Source: Antricoccus suffuscus | GTDB taxonomy: Bacteria; Actinomycetota; Actinomycetes; Mycobacteriales; Antricoccaceae | DNA: 64,000 nt | Reading direction: 5' to 3' | Assembly (NCBI RefSeq): GCF_003003235.1 | Contig: NZ_PVUE01000005.1 | Coordinates: forward strand, 124,001-188,000 | Part shown: positions 1-9,252 of the stretch, piece by piece | Layout: each line of letters opens with the position of its first letter | Numbering within the stretch: position 1 is the first letter of the stretch | Program-made: the position numbers and the translations under genes | The notes under the pieces: generated by a model | Seen by the model: only the letters and a program-made list of their open reading frames with translations | What the model was told of the DNA's origin: nothing | The model's database searches: none

Positions 1-23
1 AAATGTCTTATCCCTAGAATTCC

Positions 24-1289
24 TCACCTGTTATTGCCCCCACTATCGGCAATACTTTGTAATTCCGGACTGGGCGGTCCATAAACTTCATCCTCGACAA
101 TTCTGACCACATCGGCCTGCGCCGGTCGCCACATGTCGCCTCTGACACTGGATGCCGCCTGCAACGCACGCGCCTCAATTGCCTCGGCTTCGACCAGTGC
201 GCAAAGTGCGTCTGCGATGGCTCCCGGCGTCGGCTTCGCCCACGACGCGAACTCACTTGGTAGATCCGCGCGCGCGTAAGGCGAGTCGTTTACGACTGGA
301 ATCGTGCCGGCTGCGAGCATTTCTTCGGCTACAAGCGAGATATTCGTAAACGACATCGCTATTCCGGCAATTGTTTTGTTGTAGAGTTCATTCAATTGGG
401 CAGGGGTGAGTCGCCCATGATTCGTCACAGGAAACGGCAAATCGACCGTTTTCTGCCCGTATACGTGAATCTCCTGCTCCGGATGACGCTGATGAAATTT
501 CTCCAATGCCAACGTGCCGAGTAAATAGCCGCGGCGCGCATTTACTGGACGGGTATAGAAGACGACACCTGAACGCGATTGCGGTCCCAGATGCCGATAC
601 ACGTTTGTATCACATCCAAATTCGGTAACATCCGCATCGACTCCCACTTCCGAGCGGAGGAGGTCTCCTACCATTCGACCCAACGCTATGCATCGAAATC
701 CGAATCTGTACGTATCTTCTGCCAAGGCATATTCGGAACCTCGAGCGTAAAAATACGGTTCATAGTCTTGGACGAAGTAGAGCCGACGCATCGCCTGGGT
801 TCCTGCGCTAGCCAGGACATGCGCTGATGGCCAACCCGTCGCAATGCATGCATCAACGCCTCGGATTCCTCCAGCGACGTCTACGACCTCCGATCGGACG
901 TCGGGCCACCCTTCACGGACGATACGTTCGTGGTGACGCACGTCGCCGCCAAATCGGTCGTGCAGAAAGAGTACGGTCGCGTGGCCGGCTTCCTCAAGCG
1001 CCTGGATCATGCGAAACATGGTCGTGTGACCGCCCGATCCGAGGCTTGGCGGCGTACATATCCACCCGATCCGCAGGCGGCTTCCACGGGCAGGACGGAC
1101 ATCAGGAGCAGCTAGCCGCAACCGTGTTGAATCTGCTATGTCCCTGACGTCAAGCGGAACCTCAAGTTCAGATGCCCCTAACGTCTGATAGGCGAAGCGG
1201 GCGGCCCTCTGTGCAGCCGCCCGCGCACCTTGCTGTCGAAGCGTGCGGCTTCCTACTGCGAGCATATGAAAGGCACGCGAGGTCGACAT
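24..1289 (-). CDS. WsaF-like GT4 glycosyltransferase
   Basis: A 421-residue glycosyltransferase, probably adding a sugar (rhamnose in the characterised WsaF family) during surface-glycan assembly in the cytoplasm. After a variable N-terminus the acceptor domain carries PPSLGSGGHTTMF (residues 80-92), the glycine-rich loop of WsaF-type GT4 enzymes, and LYFVQDYEPYFY in the middle. The donor-binding half has AEEMLAAGTIPVV, where GT4 enzymes place the glutamate that contacts the nucleotide sugar. It is the last gene of the minus-strand glycan operon, 8 bp after the aminotransferase. The donor sugar cannot be read from the sequence. The fold is confident; the rhamnose specificity is only family inference. 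Confidence 0.85.
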   Translation of the reverse strand: MSTSRAFHMLAVGSRTLRQQGARAAAQRAARFAYQTLGASELEVPLDVRDIADSTRLRLAAPDVRPARGSRLRIGWICTPPSLGSGGHTTMFRMIQALEEAGHATVLFLHDRFGGDVRHHERIVREGWPDVRSEVVDVAGGIRGVDACIATGWPSAHVLASAGTQAMRRLYFVQDYEPYFYARGSEYALAEDTYRFGFRCIALGRMVGDLLRSEVGVDADVTEFGCDTNVYRHLGPQSRSGVVFYTRPVNARRGYLLGTLALEKFHQRHPEQEIHVYGQKTVDLPFPVTNHGRLTPAQLNELYNKTIAGIAMSFTNISLVAEEMLAAGTIPVVNDSPYARADLPSEFASWAKPTPGAIADALCALVEAEAIEARALQAASSVRGDMWRPAQADVVRIVEDEVYGPPSPELQSIADSGGNNR

Positions 1290-1297
1290 CGTTGTTC

Positions 1298-2449
1298 CTA
1301 ACGGCCACGTTGATTAGAGGCTGCCGGCTCGAGCGCACTGACCTTCACGACCGCGACTCGTACAGCGTCGGCGACACGCAGTTGTTGCTCCTCCGTAATA
1401 CCAGGAAATAGCGGTAGTGAGACGATCCGTCCGGATGCGCGTTCTGAGACCGGAAAATCGCCAGTGCTGTAGCCGAGATGAGCGAACGCCGGAACCGAGT
1501 GAACAGGGGCCGGATAGTGAATGCCCGCGCCGATTCCGGCTCCGTTCAACTCGGCGAGGACGCGGTCCCGATCGTCGACCGCGACGACATACAAATGCCA
1601 GACATGCTCATTACCCGGTGCCGTGACCGGAAGGTCAACTCCCTGTACGTCGGCCAAAAGCTCGGTATAGAAGGCAGCTGCGGCGCGGCGTTCGTCGTTC
1701 CAGTCATCGAGCACCGCCAACTTTGCGGAAAGCACAACCGCTTGAAGGCTGTCGAGCCGCGAGTTGAACCCGAAATGCTCATGTTCATACTTCCGGATTC
1801 CACCGTGGTTACGGACTGCCTGGAGTCGCTCTGCAACCGCCTGATCGGAGGTGAGCACCGCGCCCGCATCGCCATATGCCCCAAGATTCTTTCCGGGATA
1901 AAAGCTCGTGGCCGCAGCCTGCCCAAATGATCCTGAACGTTGCCCGTTCTGCCTCGCGCCTTGCGACTGGGCCGCATCTTCGATCAAAATTACGTCAGGC
2001 CCGACAACTTCACGCAGAGCCGTCATCGGCGCCATTTGGCCGAAGAGATGTACGCCGACCACCGCTCTCGTCGCCGGCGTGATCCGGCCCGCCACCGATG
2101 CGGGATCAATCAGATAGTCATCGGTGATGTCGGCCAATACCACCTTGGCACCCGCGCGCTCGACCGCTTCTGCGGTCGCGACAAAGGTGTTCGCCGGGAT
2201 TATTACCTCGTCACCAGGACCGATCTCGCATGCTCGCAGGGCAAGTTCAATCGCGTCTGTCCCATTGCCCACCCCGACGCAATAGCTTGAATCGCTGTAG
2301 CGCGCGAAATCCTCCTCGAATCTCTTCACCTGTGGCCCGAGGATGAACGACGTGTTTTCGAGAACCTCAGCGAACCCGGCCGCTACCTGCTCGGCGACTC
2401 GCCGATGCGCGATACCCAGATCGACCAATGGAATATTTGACTCACTCAT
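1298..2449 (-). CDS. DegT/DnrJ/EryC1 sugar aminotransferase (first of two)
   Basis: PLP-dependent aminotransferase of the DegT/DnrJ/EryC1/StrS family (383 residues), transferring an amino group to a keto group of a nucleotide sugar. The cofactor lysine lies in SFYPGKNLGAYGDAGA and the family signature NSRLDSLQAVVLSAKL follows. I start it at MSESN because GGGGGAAG sits about 7 bases upstream; a longer frame reaches 2524 without a comparable site. It resembles the WbpE/VioA/FdtB type more than the second aminotransferase at 7089. A 121-bp gap separates it from the upstream glycosyltransferase, unlike the tight spacing elsewhere, so it and the WsaF-like gene may have their own promoter. Confidence 0.88.
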   Translation of the reverse strand: MSESNIPLVDLGIAHRRVAEQVAAGFAEVLENTSFILGPQVKRFEEDFARYSDSSYCVGVGNGTDAIELALRACEIGPGDEVIIPANTFVATAEAVERAGAKVVLADITDDYLIDPASVAGRITPATRAVVGVHLFGQMAPMTALREVVGPDVILIEDAAQSQGARQNGQRSGSFGQAAATSFYPGKNLGAYGDAGAVLTSDQAVAERLQAVRNHGGIRKYEHEHFGFNSRLDSLQAVVLSAKLAVLDDWNDERRAAAAFYTELLADVQGVDLPVTAPGNEHVWHLYVVAVDDRDRVLAELNGAGIGAGIHYPAPVHSVPAFAHLGYSTGDFPVSERASGRIVSLPLFPGITEEQQLRVADAVRVAVVKVSALEPAASNQRGR

Positions 2450-2570
2450 GCTTCTACTTCCCCCTACTTTGTCCAACGATATCCGAACGCTCAGGCGATT
2501 CGACACGACAAAACTCCTGACCACGGCACCTTAACCCACCGCGGCGAACTGCCTAATCTACAAACTCACG

Positions 2571-3695
2571 CTAATCCCGATAGACACCCCATTTTGTCCA
2601 GTGTCGATATCGACGTCGGTCCACGATTCGGCGCATTATGCCCCGTCCGACACTGAAGGGGTGATACTTGCTGGGCGGCTTCGCACGCCGGCGCTCTAGT
2701 TTGCCCCAGGCCCGAGTGCCTTCGACGTCGCTGGATGCACGCCGCGCGAACGCGATGTACTCGTCCATCTCGCCGTCTGTGATCCGGCCGCGGTCAAGTG
2801 CGCGGCAAGTCCGGCGTAACGCCTCGGCCGCCAGTTCTTGCCTGGCGCTCCTGTGCATCGCGGCGGATCCCGCAACCCCCGCAGCGACTCCGCTGAAAAG
2901 GACGTCGAACGCTGCGAGGCGCTCCTCCAGGATCATCATCGTGTCGGCCCGTTCGGAAAGGCTCGCCCCATGCTCACGATGCCACGCCTGATCTACGCCT
3001 TCGACATGCGCAATATCGGCGAACGCGGCAATCCGAAACCACATTTCCATGTCATGCGTATGCGCAAGTTGCTGTTGTTGACCACCGACGTGGTCGACAA
3101 CAGAAGCCCGCATCAGCACCTCCGGCGAGGTAATCACGTTGACACCCGACGCGCAGCGCGCTGACAACCACTCCCGCCCGGGCCAAACCGTCCAGGTAGA
3201 GACCTTCGTGCTGGCCGTGCGTGGTACGTCACCAGAAAAGTGAACTGGATGGCCATAAACGAGCCCCACACTCGGGAATGCGCGCGCGACGGCGACGGAC
3301 CGTTTGAGGGACCCCGGGGTTAACAGGTCGTCGGCGTCAAGCCGAACCAAGAACTCACCGGTCGCGGCCTGCAGGCCGCGGTTAAAAGTCATAACGGGAC
3401 CTGAGTTCTGCTCGTTCGAGAAAACCTTGACGCGCTGTTCGCGCCGTTCGAGGGCCCTCGCTATCGAGAGGCTGCCGTCGGTTGATGCATCGTCAACGAT
3501 GATGACCTCAACCGAGACCCCGGTCTGGGTGAGCGCGCTGTTGACTGCGTCCGGAAGGAACCGATCGTAGTTGTAGCAGGGAATGACAACAGACACGAAA
3601 GCTGGGACGTCACCGGCGACAGGTGGCTTCGGACTTATCCGGAGCCGTTTCGATATGCCATTCATCTCGGTTAAGTTCCACGTTGATGCGCTCAT
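2571..3695 (-). CDS. Family-2 glycosyltransferase (GT-A)
   Basis: Inverting GT-A glycosyltransferase of 374 residues. The start of the catalytic domain, VVIPCYNYDRFLPDAV followed by VIIVDDASTDGS, binds UDP or dTDP. LVRLDADDLLTPGSL contains the metal-binding DxD. It is a paralogue of the enzyme at 5325: both share the unusual stretches TPGSLxRSV, W.VW.G.EW and NVIT.PEV.MR, so they probably arose by duplication and may add successive residues of the same repeat unit. It lies 15 bp downstream of the flippase. The C-terminal 90 residues are basic and contain no obvious membrane segment. Donor and acceptor are unknown. Confidence 0.88.
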   Translation of the reverse strand: MSASTWNLTEMNGISKRLRISPKPPVAGDVPAFVSVVIPCYNYDRFLPDAVNSALTQTGVSVEVIIVDDASTDGSLSIARALERREQRVKVFSNEQNSGPVMTFNRGLQAATGEFLVRLDADDLLTPGSLKRSVAVARAFPSVGLVYGHPVHFSGDVPRTASTKVSTWTVWPGREWLSARCASGVNVITSPEVLMRASVVDHVGGQQQQLAHTHDMEMWFRIAAFADIAHVEGVDQAWHREHGASLSERADTMMILEERLAAFDVLFSGVAAGVAGSAAMHRSARQELAAEALRRTCRALDRGRITDGEMDEYIAFARRASSDVEGTRAWGKLERRRAKPPSKYHPFSVGRGIMRRIVDRRRYRHWTKWGVYRD

Positions 3696-3711
3696 GGGAT
3701 ATCGGACCAGT

Positions 3712-5325
3712 TCATAGCGGGCTTCCTATCCGTGGAGTCTCAGTCGCGTTGGCGTTGGACAACGCACCTGTCGCGCTACCTTCGACTGTCGCTCCTGTCA
3801 TTATTACCGCGGGATCGGGAGTCGAGGCTGTGGTCTGCGCTAAGTCTGGGTCAACGCGCGAACGGACCCAGCGAGAACGTAGCCGCAATAGCCACGGCAC
3901 TAGAATCCCCACGTAAAGCGCGAGCCCCACCGGTCCGGCCACGATCAGTTGGAGAAATGCCGCGTCGAACTTCGACGCAACGAAATACGCGACGAAGGCC
4001 GCGGGCACGGCCGCGAGGATCGGCGGCCATAGCGCGCCCAAAAGTGCCCCGATATCGGTGCCGCGCCGGTGTAGCACCAGAAGGTAAGCGGGGAAGATTA
4101 CTGCCACGCCGACCACAACATGTGCCCAACCGCCGCCAACGATTCCGAACAAGTGTGTGCCGACAATCATGGCTGGTGTGAGCGCGCAAATCCAGAGAAT
4201 CTGAACCCACAGCACCGGCCCGGATGCGCCGCGAGCCATCAGATAGGTCGCAATAAGGTCGAACAGGACCCGCGAGGCACCGAACACGCCGAGCGCCGCG
4301 AGCACCGCGGCCGAGGGTGCCCACCGGTGCCCATACAAAAGATCAACGACTGAGTAGGCCAATGCAACCAATAAGGCGCCTGCAGGCACTGCGGCAGCCC
4401 ACGTTACCGCGACTCCGAAGGCAAGGTCCTTATCTCGCTCCGCAGTCTCCTGAGGTCCTCCGCGAGCGGCGCTCGCGGTTTCGCGTCGCTCGGCGAGCCG
4501 TGAAAATGCTGCAAGCGAGACTCCGCGCACGGTCTGCCCGATTACCGTCATCGGCCAACTGGAGATATTAAACGCGAGGACATAGAAACCCAGCGCAGTT
4601 TCACCAGCGACGCGAGCAATCACTACGTTATCGATATTAAGAAGCGCCCACGACAACAGGTTGGCAGCCGCAAGCGGAAGCCCGAATCGCAGCGCCGGGC
4701 GGGCGATCTCACGATCGAAACCGAAACGCGGGCGCACTTTCGCGAGTACGAACTGAAGCGTTGTGGCGACGCCTTGCGCGGCAATCCGTCCTACCGCCAG
4801 CGACATAGGCCCCAGTCCGACAACGACGAGACCAACCGTAACTGCCGTGCCGACGATAAAGTCCGCCGCGCTGGTCGCGAAAAGTTGCTTCTGTTTGAAT
4901 TCTCGCTGAAGTTTTGCGAAAGGTACGACGCCAGCTCCGCCCATTACCAGGGTCAGGGACAGAACAATAATGATGGGTGCGGCGCTCGCGGACCCGAACA
5001 TCGTGGCAACGGGGACCGACGTCAGACTCATCGTTAGCGCAAGCACGATTCCGGCCAACAGGCTCAGTGTTGCCACTGTTGGTGCCCGGCGCTCTGGATC
5101 CTTGGCGCGGACTAGGTCCACGCTCATTCCAAGGTCTGCCAGCGTCATGAGGACCGATTGGACGGTCAACGCGACCGCGTAAACTCCGAATTCCGCGGGA
5201 GACAACAGTCGAGCAAGAACAATGCCTAGGACAAGGCTGCCCATGCGTAACGTAATGGCGCTGATTGACCCCCAGCCCAGACCTCGTCGGACCCCGGCGG
5301 CCAGTCCGTCGTCGGGACCGCTCAT
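3712..5325 (-). CDS. Wzx-like polysaccharide flippase (MOP superfamily)
   Basis: Integral membrane protein of 537 residues with 12 or more hydrophobic segments, beginning with LGWGSISAITLRMGSLVLGIVLARLLSPAEFGVYA, the typical first helices of polysaccharide exporters of the MATE/MOP superfamily. Such proteins flip lipid-linked oligosaccharide repeat units to the outer face of the membrane. The start is set at MSGPDDGL because its ATG shares one base with the TGA of the upstream glycosyltransferase (TGATG), indicating translational coupling; the frame stays open to 5475. The C-terminal 40 residues are hydrophilic. No Wzy-like polymerase or Wzz-like chain-length protein was found in the window. 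Confidence 0.88.
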   Translation of the reverse strand: MSGPDDGLAAGVRRGLGWGSISAITLRMGSLVLGIVLARLLSPAEFGVYAVALTVQSVLMTLADLGMSVDLVRAKDPERRAPTVATLSLLAGIVLALTMSLTSVPVATMFGSASAAPIIIVLSLTLVMGGAGVVPFAKLQREFKQKQLFATSAADFIVGTAVTVGLVVVGLGPMSLAVGRIAAQGVATTLQFVLAKVRPRFGFDREIARPALRFGLPLAAANLLSWALLNIDNVVIARVAGETALGFYVLAFNISSWPMTVIGQTVRGVSLAAFSRLAERRETASAARGGPQETAERDKDLAFGVAVTWAAAVPAGALLVALAYSVVDLLYGHRWAPSAAVLAALGVFGASRVLFDLIATYLMARGASGPVLWVQILWICALTPAMIVGTHLFGIVGGGWAHVVVGVAVIFPAYLLVLHRRGTDIGALLGALWPPILAAVPAAFVAYFVASKFDAAFLQLIVAGPVGLALYVGILVPWLLRLRSRWVRSRVDPDLAQTTASTPDPAVIMTGATVEGSATGALSNANATETPRIGSPL

Positions 5326-6386
5326 CAGGTGCCAAACCTCCGCCAACGACGCCATCTGAGGGCGTTTCGCACCCTCCACACCGCTAGTGCGCTCGAGCGA
5401 CGCCAGGATGGGACCGGACCATTGACGCGTCGCAGATAGGCACGCCAGAGCATAGTGCGCTCGATCCCTGACCATGTCTCGACTGCGAATCGCGCATAAT
5501 CCTCCAACGAGTACTCCTCTGAAGGACCGTGCCCGTCATACGAATTACAACCAAGGCGCACCGCTTCGCGCGCAAGTGTTCTGCTAGACGACCGCCGCCA
5601 CCTCGCGCGTTGCGAGTGCCTTGCTACCTCTGTAGTCAGGAAGCGATCGTAAACTGCCCGCCGTTCGCGCAGATCGGTCATCAGACCCGCGTAGTCAGTG
5701 AGGTGCATGTTGGCGCCGTGCACGCGATAAAACGCTTGATCTGCCCCGTTCACACGCCCAACGTTCCCGCATCCCGCGGCCGCCAGCCACATATAGAGAT
5801 CTGCCGCATGCGGTAACGACGGGTCATACCCCCCAATCCGGGCGAAGACCTCCGTACGCATGACAACCTCTGGATTAGTGATCACGTTGTGACCGCGCCG
5901 GCACAGGCGGCCTATCCACTCATCCCCGGACCACACCGACCAACTCGTGGTTGTTTGCCGTGGCTCTGGTGTCTCGGCCTCAAAGTCGTGGGTATAGCCG
6001 TATACAAATGAGACATCGGGACGGGATTCAAGCAGCGCCACTGATCTCGAGAGCGATCCCGGAGTTAGAAGGTCATCTGCCGACAACAACACGACATACT
6101 TCCCGGTCGCCTGTCCTAACCCGTCATTGTATGTGGCGATGTGACCCTTGTTTGTCGAATGCGCGATTAGGCGCACTCGGGGGTCCGATGCTGCCAGGTC
6201 TCTCGCGACCTCGCCTGACCCATCCGGGGATGCGTCGTCCACGATGATCACATCAACCTCGACACCCGGCTGCTCAAGCACGCCGGACACGACCTCGGGC
6301 AGATAGTGCCCGTAGTTGTAGCACGGGATGACAACTGTGACCGTAGGCGTACTAGCGATCTCCCTGGGCCGAAAACGTCTGACCAT
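5325..6386 (-). CDS. Family-2 glycosyltransferase (paralogue of 2571-3695)
   Basis: GT-A family-2 glycosyltransferase of 353 residues: VVIPCYNYGHYLPEVV and VIIVDDASPDGS form the nucleotide-binding half. The metal-binding motif reads VVLLSADDLLTPGS, so the first aspartate of DxD seen in its paralogue (DADD) is serine here. The remaining SADD may still bind metal, since the second and third acidic residues are kept. It stands between the acyltransferase (2-bp gap) and the flippase (1-base overlap) and is co-transcribed with them. The C-terminal 70 residues are arginine-rich. Sugar specificity is unknown. Confidence 0.87.
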   Translation of the reverse strand: MVRRFRPREIASTPTVTVVIPCYNYGHYLPEVVSGVLEQPGVEVDVIIVDDASPDGSGEVARDLAASDPRVRLIAHSTNKGHIATYNDGLGQATGKYVVLLSADDLLTPGSLSRSVALLESRPDVSFVYGYTHDFEAETPEPRQTTTSWSVWSGDEWIGRLCRRGHNVITNPEVVMRTEVFARIGGYDPSLPHAADLYMWLAAAGCGNVGRVNGADQAFYRVHGANMHLTDYAGLMTDLRERRAVYDRFLTTEVARHSQRARWRRSSSRTLAREAVRLGCNSYDGHGPSEEYSLEDYARFAVETWSGIERTMLWRAYLRRVNGPVPSWRRSSALAVWRVRNALRWRRWRRFGT

Positions 6387-6388
6387 GT

Positions 6389-7078
6389 CTATCGCCCTCG
6401 TTCCGAGAGCACAGGGCTTGCCAGTGTCCTGTTCTCTGAGACACGGCGTAACGGTCTCGCGGGGTTACCCGCGACAGTCAAACCGTCAACCACGTCACCG
6501 AGCACGACCGATCCCATACCTACGACTGCCTCGGCGCCAACACACAGACCCTGCCGTACGGAGGTGTTCATTCCTAGATACGCGGCCTCGTTCACCCGAA
6601 CGCTGCCTCCGAGGGTCACTCCGGCGCATAGCGTTGCGAAGTCCTCAATGACATTGTCGTGGGTCAGTGTCGCGTTGGGCATTGCCACGACGTGCTCGCC
6701 TACCGACACCGCGGTCGTCATCACGACGTGCGCGAGCAGGATCGTACCGGCCCCGACGGTGCAGTCCGACGGGATGATTGCACTCGGATGAACGACCGTC
6801 GCATACCGGTCCCGGTGAATCCCCAACGCGCTCAGGTTGTGCGCGATGCTGCGCCGTACGATCCCGGAACCGGCGCACAGGAGGAATTTCGCTTCGGGGT
6901 GATCCGCCGCGTCCGTAATTGGACCAACGACCGGCACGCCATCGATAGACGTGCCACGCAACTCAGGGTTGTCGTCGAGGAAGCCAATTACCTTATGCGT
7001 GTCGGAGGCCCGTATAGCGCTAAGAACCTCCCGCGCGAGTCCCGATGCCGCAACAAGAAATAGCCGCTCGATTGCCAT
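6389..7078 (-). CDS. NeuD/PglD-like sugar O/N-acyltransferase
   Basis: A 229-residue member of the NeuD/PglD family. The N-terminal about 85 residues form a Rossmann-like domain (LFLVAASGLAREVLSAI, then GFLDDNPELRG). The rest is a left-handed beta-helix of hexapeptide repeats (VVHPSAIIPSDCTVGAGTILLAHVVM onward) ending in the family's VVAGNPARPLRR. In related pathways these enzymes use acetyl-CoA to acetylate the amino group installed by a neighbouring aminotransferase, and the aminotransferase at 7089 lies 10 bp upstream here. That pairing suggests a 4-acetamido sugar, but the 4,6-dehydratase identity of the next gene is not proven. The His expected in the PglD active site could not be assigned with certainty. 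Confidence 0.85.
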   Translation of the reverse strand: MAIERLFLVAASGLAREVLSAIRASDTHKVIGFLDDNPELRGTSIDGVPVVGPITDAADHPEAKFLLCAGSGIVRRSIAHNLSALGIHRDRYATVVHPSAIIPSDCTVGAGTILLAHVVMTTAVSVGEHVVAMPNATLTHDNVIEDFATLCAGVTLGGSVRVNEAAYLGMNTSVRQGLCVGAEAVVGMGSVVLGDVVDGLTVAGNPARPLRRVSENRTLASPVLSERGR

Positions 7079-7088
7079 TGCCGATCAC

Positions 7089-8219
7089 CTAAGTCTGTCG
7101 CAGGACATCGATGACACGGGACTGCTCCGACTCGGACATCTGATGAAATACCGGCAAAATCAACGTGTGGTCCGTGAGGTATTCGGTGACGGATAGCGAC
7201 GCGTCACCGGTGTCGCGCCCGGCGTACGCCGGTTCGCGGTGCGCGGCCATGATGCCGCGGCGGGCAGAGATATCGGCCTCCGCCAAGGCAACGAGCAAGC
7301 CATCACGGTCGTGCGGATACTCTTCGGTGACCTCAACCCAGCAAGACTGATAGTTGGTCGTTCCCCATTCGGGATCGGCAACGATCCGTAGCCCGGGGAT
7401 CTCGTCAATCGCCTTGGCGTAGCCCGCGGCGATCTCGCGGCGACGCGCCACGAGTTCGTCGAGACGCCCAAGCTGCACCACACCCACCGCTGCTTGCAGA
7501 TCCGTCATCCGGAAGTTGTAACCAACCTCCAAGTACTGCTCGGCCGCGGCCAACGTGTTGGCGTGGCGGTCCGCTGCGGACAGGCTCATCGCGTGCTCGC
7601 GGAGCCGGCGTACCCGCGTCGCCCACTCCTCCCGCGAGGTCGTAATCATGCCGCCCTCGCCGGTGGTAATGATCTTGCGCGGATGGAATGACCATGCCGC
7701 GACCTCCGCGCCGGCGCCCACCGGGCGGCCCTTGTACGTCGAACCTGAGCCGCACGCGGCATCTTCGACAACAACGATCTCGCGCGGATCGCACAGTGCC
7801 CTGATGGGGTCGAGGTCGACCGGCACCCCGCCCTGATCGACGACGATGACCGCACGCGTCGCGGGTGTCAGAGCCGCCTCGATCGTCGCCGCCGTGACAT
7901 TGCCGGTCGCGATATCGACGTCGGCAAATACCGGCCGGGCCCCGACATAGACGGCCGCGTTAGCGGTCGCGATAAATGAGAACGATGGCAGTACGACGTC
8001 ATCACCGTTACCGACGCCCGCGGCGATCAGCGCCAGATGCAGCGCGGATGTGCAACTTGAGACGGCGACCGCATAGCCGGCCTCTTGTTTCGCCGCGAAT
8101 GACGTTTCGAACTCGGCGACCCGCGGACCCTGCGCCACCCAGCCAGACGTGATCGCGGCGGCAACTGCGGCGATCTCCTCATCTCCAAGGTATGGCTGCA
8201 TCACATTGATACGGCTCAT
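7089..8219 (-). CDS. DegT/DnrJ/EryC1 sugar aminotransferase (second)
   Basis: A 376-residue PLP aminotransferase of the sugar family, closer in style to the ArnB/PglE 4-aminotransferases (start MQPYLGDEEIAAVAAAITSG, with W in SGWVAQGP). The PLP lysine is in WSFHPRKIITTGEGGM and the partner aspartate in VVVEDAACGSG. It overlaps the upstream epimerase by 4 bp and is followed 10 bp later by the NeuD/PglD-like acyltransferase, so the three probably make one acylated amino sugar. It is clearly distinct in sequence from the aminotransferase at 1298, implying two different amino groups or two amino sugars in the glycan. Confidence 0.88.
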   Translation of the reverse strand: MSRINVMQPYLGDEEIAAVAAAITSGWVAQGPRVAEFETSFAAKQEAGYAVAVSSCTSALHLALIAAGVGNGDDVVLPSFSFIATANAAVYVGARPVFADVDIATGNVTAATIEAALTPATRAVIVVDQGGVPVDLDPIRALCDPREIVVVEDAACGSGSTYKGRPVGAGAEVAAWSFHPRKIITTGEGGMITTSREEWATRVRRLREHAMSLSAADRHANTLAAAEQYLEVGYNFRMTDLQAAVGVVQLGRLDELVARRREIAAGYAKAIDEIPGLRIVADPEWGTTNYQSCWVEVTEEYPHDRDGLLVALAEADISARRGIMAAHREPAYAGRDTGDASLSVTEYLTDHTLILPVFHQMSESEQSRVIDVLRQT

Positions 8220-9211
8220 GCAGACGCACCCGCTTCGGCGGAGTTCGCTTCAACTTGTTCCGCACGCCACCAGTCAACAAGACCGCGCAGCCCCGACGCT
8301 AGGTCGATCTCGGCTTGGAAGCCCAGATCGGTCATTGCCGCCTGCGTGCTCGCCAGCCTGCGCGTGACACCGTTGACCGCACGCTCGGGACCGTGCTCGA
8401 GGGCCAGATCGGAGTCCATCGCCGCGAGCAGTGCACGCGCCAAATCGGCGAGACTCGTCTCGGTGCCGCTGGCCACGTTGTACACGCCCTCGTTGATATC
8501 CGACGTCGCGGCAAGCAGATTGGCCCGCGCGATATCGACCGTGTGGACAAAGTCCATGGTCTGCAGCCCATCGCCGAAGATCAGCGGCGGCTCACCGGCG
8601 GCGATCCGCTCCATCCACCGAATTAGCACCTCTGTGTACAGACCGTGGATATCCATCCGAGGACCGTAAACATTAAAGTAGCGAAGGGCGACATAGTTGA
8701 GCCCGTACATCGCACGGAAACTACGGATCATCCCTTCGTTAAAGGACTTGGCCGCACCGTAAAACGTGTCGTTGTTGTGGTGATGGTGCCGTTCGGTCGT
8801 CGGGAACTCTTCGGCCAGGCCGTAGACCGACGCTGACGACGCGGTGATAATCTTCTCCACCTTGTGCTGCGCGGCAGCCTCAAGGACGGTAAACGTCCCA
8901 TCCACGAGGACTTGTAGCGCCAGTCGTGGCTCTTCGGCGCACTGCGTGATGCGAATGGCCGCCTCGTGAAAAACGAGATCGGACCCTTTCGTTACGTCGT
9001 GGACCAGATCGACGTCCCGTAAATCGCCGACAACAAGTTGCAGTCGTGGATCGTCGAGCACATCGCTCAGGTTTTCGCGGCGACCACGCACGAAATTATC
9101 GAGGACGGTTACCTTCGCGGCACCCGCCTCAAGCAGTTGGTCGACGATTGTTGAACCGATGGTGCCCGCACCGCCGGTGACGAGAACATTTGCTCCCGGT
9201 ATTTCTGTCAT
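8216..9211 (-). CDS. NAD-dependent nucleotide-sugar epimerase/dehydratase (extended SDR)
   Basis: Extended short-chain dehydrogenase of 331 residues. NVLVTGGAGTIGSTIVDQL binds NAD, the active site has SSASVYG and YGAAK, and the C-terminal half carries RYFNVYGPR, typical of UDP-hexose 4-epimerases and related dehydratases. The family cannot be narrowed further from sequence: a 4-epimerase, or a 4,6-dehydratase feeding the next-door aminotransferase, are both possible. A run of four histidines followed by two asparagines precedes the catalytic tyrosine, which is unusual. It overlaps the aminotransferase by 4 bp and follows the oxidoreductase gene after 41 bp. Confidence 0.85.
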   Translation of the reverse strand: MTEIPGANVLVTGGAGTIGSTIVDQLLEAGAAKVTVLDNFVRGRRENLSDVLDDPRLQLVVGDLRDVDLVHDVTKGSDLVFHEAAIRITQCAEEPRLALQVLVDGTFTVLEAAAQHKVEKIITASSASVYGLAEEFPTTERHHHHNNDTFYGAAKSFNEGMIRSFRAMYGLNYVALRYFNVYGPRMDIHGLYTEVLIRWMERIAAGEPPLIFGDGLQTMDFVHTVDIARANLLAATSDINEGVYNVASGTETSLADLARALLAAMDSDLALEHGPERAVNGVTRRLASTQAAMTDLGFQAEIDLASGLRGLVDWWRAEQVEANSAEAGASA

Positions 9212-9252
9212 CTTAAATCCCCCGATTTATGACATTTATGTAGTTGGTTGAA

